From NCBI RefSeq assembly GCF_000178975.2, contig NC_015064.1, positions 1,798,001-1,862,000 of the forward strand: a stretch of 64,000 nt of DNA, read 5' to 3'. Shown in pieces: positions 34,672-43,475 of this stretch (positions within the stretch are counted from its first letter, which is position 1; every line of letters begins with the position of its first letter). The translations under genes were made by a program, and so were the position numbers. A model generated the notes under the pieces. The model saw only the letters and a list, made by a program, of their open reading frames with translations, did no database searches and was not told the origin of the DNA. Source of the DNA: Granulicella tundricola MP5ACTX9. Lineage in GTDB: Bacteria > Acidobacteriota > Terriglobia > Terriglobales > Acidobacteriaceae.

Positions 34672-35697
34672 ATGCTGCTTGAAGGAATCTTTCTGCCGTT
34701 GACGACGCCGTTCCGTCCTGAGGGACGGTTGTACCTGCCGAAGCTGGAATATAACGTGGATCGCTATAGCCGGACGCCGGCTGCGGGGATGCATATCCTG
34801 GGGGCGAATGGGGAGGCCGATGGGCTGACCGACCATGAGGCTTGCGAGGTGCTGGGAACGGCGATTGCGGCGGCGGCGAAGGAGAAGGTGATGATCGCGG
34901 GGGTGGGGCGGGAGAGTGTATTTGCGACGCTGGCGCTGGTGGAGGCTGCTGCTGCTGCGGGGTATGATGCTGTGTCGCTGGGAGGGCCTGCGTTTGCTCA
35001 GGACGGTGGGATGAGGCTGGAGGTTGTGACTTACTTTCAGGCTGTGGCGGATCGGTCTCCGTTGCCGGTGGTGCTGGTGAGCCGTGATGGGCGGGAGTTG
35101 GGGACGGAGTTGATTGGGGAGCTTGCGGGGCATCCGCAGGTGATTGGGGTTATCGATGATAGTGATCGGGTGGGGGAGATTGGGGCAGTGACTACCGGGG
35201 TGAGCCGGGAGGTTGAGGTTACGACCGTTTTTGCGGCGGCTACGGGGCGGATGTCGCGGAAGGGGGCGAGTGGGGATTTTGTTTCGGCGGCCAGCTTGGG
35301 GGGTGGGACTGCGCTTACTGTTGCGGCGGGGCCGGCGATCAAGACCCGTAGGAAGAAGGTTGGGTTCCAGGTGCTCGCCGGCAAGACTGCTGGGATGCTG
35401 GGGGCTTGGGAGAATGGGGCTGTGGGGGCGGTGCCTCGGCTGGGGGCGGCGGCTCCGCAGGCTTGTTGTGAGGTCTTTCAGGCTTGGAAGGATCAGGACC
35501 CGGAGTTGGCTCGGGTGAAGCAGGAGCGGGTGCTGGAGGTTGCGGGGCGGATGGAGGGGTTTGGTGGGGTGGCCTGGAGTAAGTATGGGGCAGATTGGAA
35601 TGGGTATTTTGGGGGGCGGGTGCGGCTGCCGCTTCTTGGGCTTACGGGGGAGAAGCGCGGTGAGTTGGAGGAGATGTTGGGGGGGATGCGGAATTAG
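34672..35697 (+). CDS. DapA-fold (DHDPS/NAL family) protein with missing catalytic residues
   Basis: A 341-residue TIM-barrel protein of the dihydrodipicolinate synthase/N-acetylneuraminate lyase family. The start GIFLPLTTPFRPEG and the GANGEADGLT segment (family: GTTGE) fit well. But the Schiff-base Lys, normally in GIKD, is Ile161 in VIGVIDDSD, and the usual YNxP Tyr is missing (LPVVLVSRDG). The protein therefore cannot use the classical aldolase mechanism. It may be a regulator, a different lyase, or a decayed copy, although the frame is intact. It ends near a tandem-repeat region. Confidence 0.82.
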   Translation: MLLEGIFLPLTTPFRPEGRLYLPKLEYNVDRYSRTPAAGMHILGANGEADGLTDHEACEVLGTAIAAAAKEKVMIAGVGRESVFATLALVEAAAAAGYDAVSLGGPAFAQDGGMRLEVVTYFQAVADRSPLPVVLVSRDGRELGTELIGELAGHPQVIGVIDDSDRVGEIGAVTTGVSREVEVTTVFAAATGRMSRKGASGDFVSAASLGGGTALTVAAGPAIKTRRKKVGFQVLAGKTAGMLGAWENGAVGAVPRLGAAAPQACCEVFQAWKDQDPELARVKQERVLEVAGRMEGFGGVAWSKYGADWNGYFGGRVRLPLLGLTGEKRGELEEMLGGMRN

Positions 35698-36097
<400 letters not shown>

Positions 36098-37045
36098 TTA
36101 GGTGCGGGGGCGGGCGGGGACTCCGAGGGCGTTTAGTTTGGCGCGGGCCTGGGTGGCTTCCGGGGAGCTGGGGAAGCGCTGGATGAGGGCGCGGAGTTCG
36201 CGGACGCCGGCGTCGGTCTGCTTGAGCTCTATGAGGGCCTGGCCCTTGTGGAGGTAGGCGGCGGGGATCTTATTGTTGTCGGGGAACTGCTCGAGGACGC
36301 GGTCGTAGCTGCGGGCGGCGGTTGCGTACTTGCCGGCGCGGTAGTCGATCTCGCCGAGGTAGTAGTAGGCGTTGCCGGCGAGGGTGTCGTTGGGGTAGGC
36401 CTTGATGATGTCGCCGAACTCGGAGGAGGCTACGGGGTACTTGGCGGCCATGTAGTCGCCGTAGGCGGACTTGTAGAGCTCCTGGGCTGTGGGGCCGTCG
36501 GCTGCCTGGGGGATGGCGGCGCTGGGCTTGCCGCCGCGTGTGGTGGTGGGAGGCAGGGCCGAGGTGGGGGGGATGTAAGGCTGAGGCTGGGGTTGGGCGT
36601 CAGGCTGGGAGGGGGCGGGAGAGCCGGAGGCCGGTGCGTTGTTCTGGAGGGCTGCGCCGATGGTCTGCTGCTGGCTCTGGACGTCGTTGAGGATCTTTTC
36701 AAGGCGGACCATGCGGGCCTTGATCTCGTCGATGGAGTCGTTGATGCCCTGGACCTGACCGGAGACCTGGTCGGTCTTGCCGCCCTGTGCGTTCTGCTGC
36801 GCGGCGAGCTGCTTCTGGAGGGCATCTACGTTGACGGAGAGACGGTTGACGCTGTCTGCGGACTGCTGGACGAGGTCTTTGAGGACGCCCATGCGCTCGT
36901 CGTTGGACTGCTGGAGGCGGGCGACGGAGTCCTGGACCTCCTGAATCTGGGTCTGGAGGCGGATGGTGTCTTTGCTCTGCGCGAAGGCGGGGGCGATGGT
37001 GAAGAGGGCGGTCATACAGACCAGGGTCAGGCGGAGGTTTCGCAT
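36098..37045 (-). CDS. cpoB: Tol-Pal system protein CpoB/YbgF
   Basis: A 315-residue periplasmic protein that in other bacteria links Tol-Pal with peptidoglycan synthesis at division. Signal peptide (about 1-23, ending PAFAQ), coiled-coil trimerisation region (about 25-130, with long Gln-rich heptads), a Pro-rich linker (about 135-180) and three TPR-like repeats (about 185-310: KSAYGDYMAAKYPVASSEF, AYYYLGEIDYRAGKY, AYLHKGQALIELKQ). Start at ATG 37045 (MRNLRL); the upstream frame is not conserved in type. Last gene of the tol-pal set. Confidence 0.9.
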   Translation of the reverse strand: MRNLRLTLVCMTALFTIAPAFAQSKDTIRLQTQIQEVQDSVARLQQSNDERMGVLKDLVQQSADSVNRLSVNVDALQKQLAAQQNAQGGKTDQVSGQVQGINDSIDEIKARMVRLEKILNDVQSQQQTIGAALQNNAPASGSPAPSQPDAQPQPQPYIPPTSALPPTTTRGGKPSAAIPQAADGPTAQELYKSAYGDYMAAKYPVASSEFGDIIKAYPNDTLAGNAYYYLGEIDYRAGKYATAARSYDRVLEQFPDNNKIPAAYLHKGQALIELKQTDAGVRELRALIQRFPSSPEATQARAKLNALGVPARPRT

Positions 37046-37083
37046 GGCTTGAACTCTGCTTTCTGAGGAACCGGGTGAGGGGA

Positions 37084-37135
37084 TACTTCCCACCCTATCG
37101 CGATGAAGCTGCGAGAGGGTGGGGCACACGGGCCT
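37084..37135. repeat. Family D hairpin between pal and cpoB
   Basis: CCCACCCT-A-TCGC and GCGA-G-AGGGTGGG form a 12-bp interrupted stem, followed by GCACACGG as in the copies at 33.8 kb. Confidence 0.75.
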
Positions 37136-37165
37136 TGTTTGGTTAGTTCAGGTTTGGTTCGCGGA

Positions 37166-38011
37166 CTACCTGTCGATGCTGAACTGGGCGCGGCGGTTCT
37201 GCTGCCAGCAGGCTTCGTTGGCTTCGGTGCAGAACTGCTTTTCCTTGCCGTAGCTGATGGTGCGGATACGGTTTGCAGCTACACCGGCGTTGACCAATGC
37301 GGTCTTGGCGGCGTTGGCGCGGTTCTCACCGAGGGCGAGGTTGTACTCCGCCGAACCACGCTCATCGCAGTAACCGCCGACGAGGATGTGCAGGTTGGGG
37401 TGCTGGGACATGTAGGTTGCGGCCTGGACGGCGGCGGTCTGTCCGTCAGGGCGAAGCTCGATGCTGTCGTAGTCGAAGAAGACGTCCTGGACTGCGGCGT
37501 GGAAGGCTGCGTCGGTGACGTTGCCGCCGTTGGCTGCTGCGTCAAGGCCGCTGGTGGTGCCGCCTACGGGCACGCTGGAGGTGCGGACGGTGACGCGGAC
37601 GTTGGCTTCGGTGGTGCCGCCGTCACCCTTGGCGACGAGGTGGAAGTTGGTGGAGTTCGACGGGGAGACGGTCTGGGTTCCGTTGACGTTGACCTGGCCG
37701 ATGCCGTCGATGGAGACGCTGGAGGCGTTCATGGTGCGCCAGTTGAGGACGACGGTCTGGCCGAGGTCGATGGCGAGGGGGTCGGCGGTGATGGTGGCGG
37801 TGGGTGCGGGGATGGGGGTGTTGTCGGTGGTGTTGGTGGGTCCGAGGCTGCTGGGATCGATGCCGCTGTTCTTCTTATGGCATCCGGTGACCAGCGAGAG
37901 GCTTGTCCCGGCGATGGCGAGAAGGGTCAGGGTGCGAAGGGCGGAATGCTTGGAGAAGTTCAAGGTTTTAGGCTCCGTGTTGTGCTTGTTCAGTGTAAGA
38001 AGTGAGGTCAT
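37166..38011 (-). CDS. pal: Peptidoglycan-associated lipoprotein Pal
   Basis: A 281-residue outer-membrane lipoprotein. Lipobox LVTGC, then a non-typical insert (about 60-150) of two beta-rich stretches, and a C-terminal OmpA domain (about 165-281) with DYDSIELRPDGQ, GYCDERGSAEYNLALGENRA and the peptidoglycan-binding Asp and Arg. The ATG at 38011 overlaps the tolB stop (ATGA) and has GGAG before it. A TTG at 37963 with GGAG at 9 nt would give a shorter, more typical signal peptide; both are plausible. Part of tolB-pal-cpoB. Confidence 0.9.
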   Translation of the reverse strand: MTSLLTLNKHNTEPKTLNFSKHSALRTLTLLAIAGTSLSLVTGCHKKNSGIDPSSLGPTNTTDNTPIPAPTATITADPLAIDLGQTVVLNWRTMNASSVSIDGIGQVNVNGTQTVSPSNSTNFHLVAKGDGGTTEANVRVTVRTSSVPVGGTTSGLDAAANGGNVTDAAFHAAVQDVFFDYDSIELRPDGQTAAVQAATYMSQHPNLHILVGGYCDERGSAEYNLALGENRANAAKTALVNAGVAANRIRTISYGKEKQFCTEANEACWQQNRRAQFSIDR

Positions 38012-39357
38012 TTCCAGCTCCAGTTGGGCATGTCAGAGCCTGCGCCGGTGAGGGCGTGACGATCGGTTCCGTCAGCCAGCATGGTGAAGATCTTTGAGCT
38101 GCTGGCGCGGCCGTTGGGTGAGTTGGCGAAGACGATGTGGCGGCCATCGGGGGACCAGGAGGGGAAGTCGCATGGACCCATGTCATGGGTGAGCTGAATC
38201 CAGCGCTTGCTGGCGATCTCCATGACGTAGATGTCCTGGCCGCCGGGTGCGCCGGGGCCGTACTTGCGGTTCCAGGCGAAGGCGAGGAACTGGCCGTTGG
38301 GGGACCAAGAGGGCGAGGTGGCGTAGCCGCCGTCGGTGAGGCGGGTGACGCCGGAGCCGTCGGTTTCCATGGTGTAGAGCTGGGGGAGGCCGGAGCGGCC
38401 GCTGATCCAGGCGATCTGGGCTCCGCTGCGGGGGTTGAAGACGGGCGAGACGTCAGGGCCGGCGAAGCTGGTGATGCGGCGGCTGGAGCCTCCGTTGGCG
38501 TCTGCGATGTAGATCTCGTTGTCTCCGGTGCGGGAGGAGGAGAAGGCAAGTTGCTTGCCGTCAGACGACCAGGCCGGGGAGACGTTGGTGCCTCCGCCGC
38601 CTGCCGGGAAGGAGACCATGCGGTTGAGCAGGAGCGAGAACATCTTGATCTGGAAGCCGTCCTTGCCGAGAGACGAGAAGGCGAGGCGGGTGTTGTCCGG
38701 GGAGACGCGGGGGGAGACGGAGACGCTGCCGAGGGAGGTGACGGGATGCTGGTTGGAGCCGTCGTAGTCCATCTCCCAGATCTCCTTGTTGCCGCCGTCG
38801 AGATGGACGAAGTAGATCTTGGTTTCGGCGATGCCGTTGGTGCCGCCGGAGAGGCGCAGGATGATCTCGTCCGCGAAGCGATGGGCGATCTGGCGGGCTG
38901 CGTCTTCGCTGGCTTCCTCACCGTATTGCTTGGCGAGGACCTGGGGGAACTGGGTGTTTTTTACGTCGAAGAGGAAGCCGTTGACGGCCAGGCGGGTGCC
39001 GGTGACTCCGAGGGCTCCAAAGGCGACCATGGAGGCGTTGACCGGGGCACCGGACCATTGGGGGAGATTGATCTCTGTGGGTGAGCCGGGGGTGGCCTGC
39101 GGAGCCATGGACTTGGAGACCATGTCGAAGATGCCGGCGTTGTGGAGATCGTCGTAGAGGACGGTGTCGAAGGTGTGGCGGAGGGCGTCGTTTTTAGGGT
39201 CGAGCGTGCCGGACTTGAAGTTGGCGGTGGCGAGGCGGATGCGATCCGCGCCGCTACCGGAGAGCTCCAGCTTGATGTCGCCCTGGGCGTGAAGGGTGGC
39301 GGTGAGGAGGACGAGGAGGGCGGCTGCGAAGAGGCGGAGATGAGGCTTGGTTTGCAT
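38008..39357 (-). CDS. tolB: Tol-Pal periplasmic protein TolB
   Basis: A 449-residue protein: signal peptide (about 1-24, ending TLHAQ), N-terminal alpha/beta domain (about 30-160) and a six-bladed propeller (about 180-440) with repeated WSPDG-type motifs (SPRVSPDNTRLAFSS, SPAWSSDGKQLAFSS, SPSWSPNGQFLAFAW, FPSWSPDGRHIVFAN). It binds Pal and the TolA C-terminus. Its stop overlaps the pal start. Upstream lies the orphan 39547 gene rather than tolA, so the tol-pal set is interrupted here. A TACCAT box 8 nt before the ATG could be a new promoter. Confidence 0.95.
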   Translation of the reverse strand: MQTKPHLRLFAAALLVLLTATLHAQGDIKLELSGSGADRIRLATANFKSGTLDPKNDALRHTFDTVLYDDLHNAGIFDMVSKSMAPQATPGSPTEINLPQWSGAPVNASMVAFGALGVTGTRLAVNGFLFDVKNTQFPQVLAKQYGEEASEDAARQIAHRFADEIILRLSGGTNGIAETKIYFVHLDGGNKEIWEMDYDGSNQHPVTSLGSVSVSPRVSPDNTRLAFSSLGKDGFQIKMFSLLLNRMVSFPAGGGGTNVSPAWSSDGKQLAFSSSRTGDNEIYIADANGGSSRRITSFAGPDVSPVFNPRSGAQIAWISGRSGLPQLYTMETDGSGVTRLTDGGYATSPSWSPNGQFLAFAWNRKYGPGAPGGQDIYVMEIASKRWIQLTHDMGPCDFPSWSPDGRHIVFANSPNGRASSSKIFTMLADGTDRHALTGAGSDMPNWSWK

Positions 39358-39546
39358 TCGTCTCTATGGTAGACGGAAAGGGGGGTGGGAAGACAGCGGG
39401 AGTGACATTCGAGGGTATCTAGGGCAATACCGCTTTGGGGGGATTTTGGGGGGTGGAGGGCTGGTGAAATTAGGTGTGCAAGGCTCTAAACGAGGCAGTT
39501 CAGGTCTGGAGTTGGTAGTGTCCGAATTTCGCTTCTGTTACCAGTG

Positions 39547-40326
39547 CTATGTGCATTCCAAGTAGGCCTCGTTACCCACTACGGAAATCGGTTCATAAGG
39601 ATCATCGTCCATTGCGATGCAATATCGACTGTGCCGACGTTTTGGAGATATTCCGTCAAAATATGTGACCTGTCCATAAGTGATATGGTCGACGTCTGTC
39701 ATCTGAAGATTTTTCTTCGTAGCATCGTAAAACCTCTCCATTCTGGTCCACTTGGGAGCTATCTTTGCGACAATCCAAGCCTCGTTAGGAGCTAACCACT
39801 CCTGAATACCCTCAAGGTCATTTCCATAATCGGGAGGCATGGCAGTAAGATCAGCCAACCTCATGGTGGCGTAGATAGGTTTGCTGATCTCTATCTTTCG
39901 CGCCGGAACCCGTCCATAATTGACGATTTTCAAAGTGAGCATTTCGCCGCTCTCATCCATTTCTGCCTTGAAAAGTAAAATAGCTCTTTCCGCGTTTATG
40001 ACGGATTGAACGTTAAGAAGAGCAGCTTCAGCAGATACACGCGTGAAATAGCTTTGTTCAGCGATAGCTACCATTGTCACGAACAGGCCAATTACCCCTA
40101 TCCCGCTTGGCCATCCAAACACCAGATAACCGAATGCCCAAAGTGACGAATCGTGTTCGGTCTCTTCGACGTTTTCTTTAGCATCTGGAGCGCCAGGTTT
40201 GGCTCGCGGTTGCTTTGTCTCTTCTATGTTTATGGATTTGGCATATTGAGAATCATTCTCGTGATGGACGGTTACGATACCCGACAGCAAAAGAATCGCC
40301 ACCGCAAACCAGAGATATTTCTTCAT
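39547..40326 (-). CDS. Orphan membrane protein inserted in the tol-pal region
   Basis: A 259-residue protein with two TM segments (about 3-20 and 65-88) and a cytosolic C-terminal domain. The stretch LLNVQSVINAERAILLFKAEMDESG then LKIVNYGRVPARKI resembles a widespread uncharacterised family with an INAER helix and an N-GxxPA motif. Base and codon use is clearly more AT-rich than its neighbours, and 65-bp direct repeats lie just upstream, so recent acquisition is likely. No link to Tol function is visible. Confidence 0.75.
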   Translation of the reverse strand: MKKYLWFAVAILLLSGIVTVHHENDSQYAKSINIEETKQPRAKPGAPDAKENVEETEHDSSLWAFGYLVFGWPSGIGVIGLFVTMVAIAEQSYFTRVSAEAALLNVQSVINAERAILLFKAEMDESGEMLTLKIVNYGRVPARKIEISKPIYATMRLADLTAMPPDYGNDLEGIQEWLAPNEAWIVAKIAPKWTRMERFYDATKKNLQMTDVDHITYGQVTYFDGISPKRRHSRYCIAMDDDPYEPISVVGNEAYLECT

Positions 40327-40758
40327 CGTTGGGGAAATTTATCACAAAAACAGCCCACGGCCCGGATTCTCTTTTGGACTTGAGCGGCGGGGCTAAAGCC
40401 CCGCCCTTTCAAAGCTAGTGGTGCCCTTCAGACTACGCATACCGATCTGGGGATGTGCGGACGGGTGTGAACACACAATAGCAACGACAAAGACTAATAC
40501 GGAGGTTCTGAGCTTCGCTCAGAATGACGACGTAAAACGAACAACGGCAAAAAACAAGCAAAGACAAATTCGGGGGTCCCTCCATTCCGGCGCAAAAGCG
40601 CGCCTCCGGTCGGGATGACCTCTTGTTTTGAGTGAGATGGTCGATGTGCGGGATGGGCGAAGATTTTTGTTGTTACAGCCCACGGCCCGGATTCTCTTTT
40701 GGACTTGAGCGGCGGGGCTGAAGCCCCGCCCTTCAAAGCGAGCCGTGCCCCTTGAAGG
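40327..40758. repeat. Gene-free composite of repeats flanked by 65-bp direct repeats
   Basis: The direct repeats 40350-40415 and 40675-40739 differ at only two places and carry the GGCGGGGCT-RA-AGCCCCGCC hairpin. Between them are one family B unit (40484-40535) and one family C unit with GGGGGTCCCTCC and GGTCGGGATGACCTC (40571-40622). No gene. Confidence 0.85.
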
Positions 40759-41622
40759 CTATTGGGCGTGGAAGTCGAAGGAGAAGTCTACGGAGATGTG
40801 GTCGCCCTGGGGTAGGGGGCCGAAGCCGTCTACGCTCTGGATGGCTCGGAGGGCGGCGGCGTCAAGGGAGGAGGAGCCGCTGCGGGTGTTGACGCGGGCT
40901 TCGGTGGGGGTGCCGTCGCGGTTGATGGTGAAGGTGATGGTGGCGCGCTTGCCGTTGGAGGAGCGGGCGTCTACCTGCTGTTGTTGCTGGAGCCACTGCT
41001 CATTAACCTTCTGGCTGATGAGGCGGATGTAGTAGGCGTAGCGGTTGCCGAAGCTGCGCTCCTCAACCGTGATGGCGGAGGTGCCGTTCTTGAGCTGGGT
41101 GGTGGATTGGGGGATGGCGGTGGCGCTGGTCTCGCCGGTGGTGGCTTTGGGGGTTGGGGGCGGTGGGGTGGCGGGAGCGCGACGGGGCGGCTCGGGGGTC
41201 TCGCGCTCAGCGACCTTGGGGGTCGGCTTTGGAGGCGTGGCTTTGGTCGGGATGAGGACTTCTTTGGGCTTTGGGGGTGGCTCGGCCTTGGGTTTTACGG
41301 GCTCGGCCTTGGCCTTGGGGGGGATGGGGGTTGGGGGTGGTGGGGTGGGGGCTATGCTGGGCTTTTCCGTGGCTAGGACGGACTCTTCGATGGGCTTGGG
41401 ACGGGGGGGGAGCGGGAGGGCGGTGACCATGCTGGCCTGGATGGAGCCGGCGATGGGGCTTTCGTCGCCCCAGCGCTTGGTGGACGGGCGGAGGTAGGCG
41501 TAGCCGATGACGAGGGCGATGATGCCGGCGTGGACGCCGAGCGCGAGGGCGAAGCCGCCTTCGCGGGGCTTCTTTTCCTCGGGGGTGGTGTCGGGACGGG
41601 TTGGGAGGTGGTCGGTGGGCAT
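40759..41622 (-). CDS. TonB-family energy transducer, TolA-position protein
   Basis: A 287-residue protein: cytosolic N-terminus, one TM helix (about 27-45), a long Pro/Lys/Ala-rich periplasm-spanning region (about 70-170) and a C-terminal TonB domain (about 195-285; YYIRLISQKVNEQWLQ, FTINRDGTPTEARVNTRSGSSSLDAAALRAI). Placed after tolQ-tolR, it most likely plays the TolA role toward TolB/Pal; TonB function for receptors is the alternative. No Shine-Dalgarno was seen before the ATG. Followed by repeats and the orphan 39547 gene. Confidence 0.87.
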   Translation of the reverse strand: MPTDHLPTRPDTTPEEKKPREGGFALALGVHAGIIALVIGYAYLRPSTKRWGDESPIAGSIQASMVTALPLPPRPKPIEESVLATEKPSIAPTPPPPTPIPPKAKAEPVKPKAEPPPKPKEVLIPTKATPPKPTPKVAERETPEPPRRAPATPPPPTPKATTGETSATAIPQSTTQLKNGTSAITVEERSFGNRYAYYIRLISQKVNEQWLQQQQQVDARSSNGKRATITFTINRDGTPTEARVNTRSGSSSLDAAALRAIQSVDGFGPLPQGDHISVDFSFDFHAQ

Positions 41623-41687
41623 GGGGCGGTGGTTAGTGGGTGGTGGTTAGTTCTCAGTTCTCAGGGGTGGCGGTTTGGGCTTGGGAG

Positions 41688-41790
41688 AGAAGGCCCGGGG
41701 CTGAAGCCCGGTTTCTTCTTTGCCTTTGACGGGGGGCTGAAGCCCCCCTCTAATCCGAACGGCAACGGCAAGTGCAACAGCAGATTCCCT
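41688..41790 (+). repeat. REP-like repeat, family A, between tolR and the TonB-type gene
   Basis: GGGGCTGAAGCCC and GGGGGGCTGAAGCCCCCC hairpins with a TTTGACG linker, then TCTAATCCGAACGGCAACGGC and a short TTCCC-TTC-GGGAA hairpin. Confidence 0.85.
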
Positions 41791-41828
41791 TCGGGAATGA
41801 CAAACAAAATGACGAACGGTAGACGAGG

Positions 41829-42254
41829 TTACTTTTCGTAGGGTTGGGTGACGATGCTGATGTTGGTGATGCCGGCGGATTTTACGGATTCCATGACGGT
41901 GGCGAAGGCTCCGAAGGGGACACGTTCGTCGGCGCGGACGTAGACGGTTTTGGTGCTGGGGTCCTTTTCGTTGACCTTGAGGCGGGTGCCGAGGTCGGCT
42001 ACGTTGATGGGTTTGTCCTGGAGGAAGACGTTCTGGTCTTTATCGATGGTGATGACGACTCGCTCGTCCGTCATGGTGGAGGTGGCGCGGGTGTGGGGGA
42101 TGGCGACTTCAATGCCCGATTGCAGGACCGGGGCGGTGAGCATGAAGATGAGCAGCAGGACGAGGACCACGTCCACGAGGGGCGTGATGTTGATGTCCGC
42201 CATGGCGGTCTGGGTGCGGGTCTTGCCTCCGGCTCCGCGGGCTGAGAAGGCCAT
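41829..42254 (-). CDS. tolR: ExbD/TolR biopolymer transport protein
   Basis: A 141-residue proton-channel subunit. A short cytosolic N-terminus leads to MADINITPLVDVVLVLLLIFMLTA, whose Asp in the TM helix (LVDVVLVLL) is the proton carrier, followed by a periplasmic domain (about 45-138) ending in ITNISIVTQP. It forms the motor with TolQ, encoded 3 bp upstream. Assigned TolR rather than ExbD from the tolB-pal-cpoB context. Confidence 0.92.
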   Translation of the reverse strand: MAFSARGAGGKTRTQTAMADINITPLVDVVLVLLLIFMLTAPVLQSGIEVAIPHTRATSTMTDERVVITIDKDQNVFLQDKPINVADLGTRLKVNEKDPSTKTVYVRADERVPFGAFATVMESVKSAGITNISIVTQPYEK

Positions 42255-42257
42255 GGG

Positions 42258-43028
42258 TTACTGTTGCCTCCGGCGCTCTTCAGGCGCGCCTGGGTTCATG
42301 GGCTGGAAGGCTGCGGCGTTCTCGATGGCGTTGAGGAGCTCGCGGCCGAAGTCGTCGGTGCGTGCGGCGAAGTCGCGTAGCTGGGAGGTGAGGTGGTTGT
42401 AACCGACTACCGCGGGGACGGCTACGACGATGCCGGCGGCGGTGGTGATGAGGGCCTCCGAGATGCCGGGGGCGACGGCGCGGAGGGTGGCGGTGCCGCT
42501 TGCGCCGAGGCCGTGGAAGGCGTCGATGATGCCCATGACGGTGCCGAAGAGACCGATGAAGGGGGCGATGTTGGCGATGGTGGCGAGCCAGGTGACGCGC
42601 TCTTCCATTACTGTCAGCGCTTCGCTTGACGCCGTCGCCGCGGCGCGCTCGAGGCCGTTGGGATTCTTGGGGAGGCCGCGTCCGTTGGTCTGGCGGTAGT
42701 ACTCGTCGTTGATCTCTGTGAAGACTGCGACGAGGGGTGAGGGGCGGAACTGCTCGGCTACGGCGGAGATTTCAGAGAGGCGGCCGGATTTGCGGAAGGC
42801 TCGGAGGAAGCGCTTGGACTGGGTGTTGGCGGCGCCGAAGCTGCGCCATTTGGAGATCATGACGGTCCAGGAGAGGAGACTGGCGAGGCCGAGGACGATG
42901 AGCACCGTCATGGCAACGGGGCCGGAGTTGTGGAGCATGTCGCCGAGTGCGCTGGTGTGGGCGGGGGTGATGGGTGCGGGGGCGGCTAGATCTGAGGCGG
43001 CGGTCTGGAGGAGAGTGAGGAGGGTCAT
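42258..43028 (-). CDS. tolQ: ExbB/TolQ proton-channel protein
   Basis: A 256-residue inner-membrane protein with three TM helices (about 35-58, 150-175, 190-215). Family landmarks: LSWTVMISKWRSF, the TLATIANIAPFIGLFGTVMGIIDAFHGLG segment and AVAPGISEALITTAAGIVVAVPAVVGYN, with the Thr residues of the proton path. First gene of the tol-pal set on this strand; its stop lies 3 bp from tolR, so they are coupled. Confidence 0.93.
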   Translation of the reverse strand: MTLLTLLQTAASDLAAPAPITPAHTSALGDMLHNSGPVAMTVLIVLGLASLLSWTVMISKWRSFGAANTQSKRFLRAFRKSGRLSEISAVAEQFRPSPLVAVFTEINDEYYRQTNGRGLPKNPNGLERAAATASSEALTVMEERVTWLATIANIAPFIGLFGTVMGIIDAFHGLGASGTATLRAVAPGISEALITTAAGIVVAVPAVVGYNHLTSQLRDFAARTDDFGRELLNAIENAAAFQPMNPGAPEERRRQQ

Positions 43029-43475
43029 AGTTTGATCTGTTGTTCTTCTGTAATTCTATGGATCAGTGTATCTAGGGTGAGACGGTGTGAGGGGGGAGTT
43101 GGTGATTTGGGGGAAGCGGGGGAGATACCCCGGGGTGCGGGCGCGCAGGAACGATCCGAGGGAAGAGCAACGGCAAGTGCAACGGCCAAAGCCAATACGG
43201 AGGTTCTGAGCTTCGCTCAGAATGACGAACTTAAAACAAACAACGGCAAGGGCAAAAGCAACCGCAAAAGCAGCTACAGAGGTTCTGAGCTTCGCTCAGA
43301 ATGACGAACTTAAACAAACAACGGCAAGAGCAAGTGCCAATTCGGGGGTCCCTCCGCTACGGCGGCAGATGCGCGGCCTTCGGTCGGGATGACCTCAGAT
43401 GTTTTTCAAGGTTGAAGAGAAGACGGTGGCTGACGTGCTACGCTTTGCGCAGCGAAGGTGAGGCGAAGCGAAGGT
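43029..43475. repeat. Gene-free stretch with two family B units and one family C unit
   Basis: Family B hairpins GTTCTGAGC-TTC-GCTCAGAA at 43203-43222 and 43283-43302, each preceded by CAACGGCAA-type sequence, and a family C unit at 43343-43394. It also holds the divergent leaders of tolQ and recN. No gene. Confidence 0.8.
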
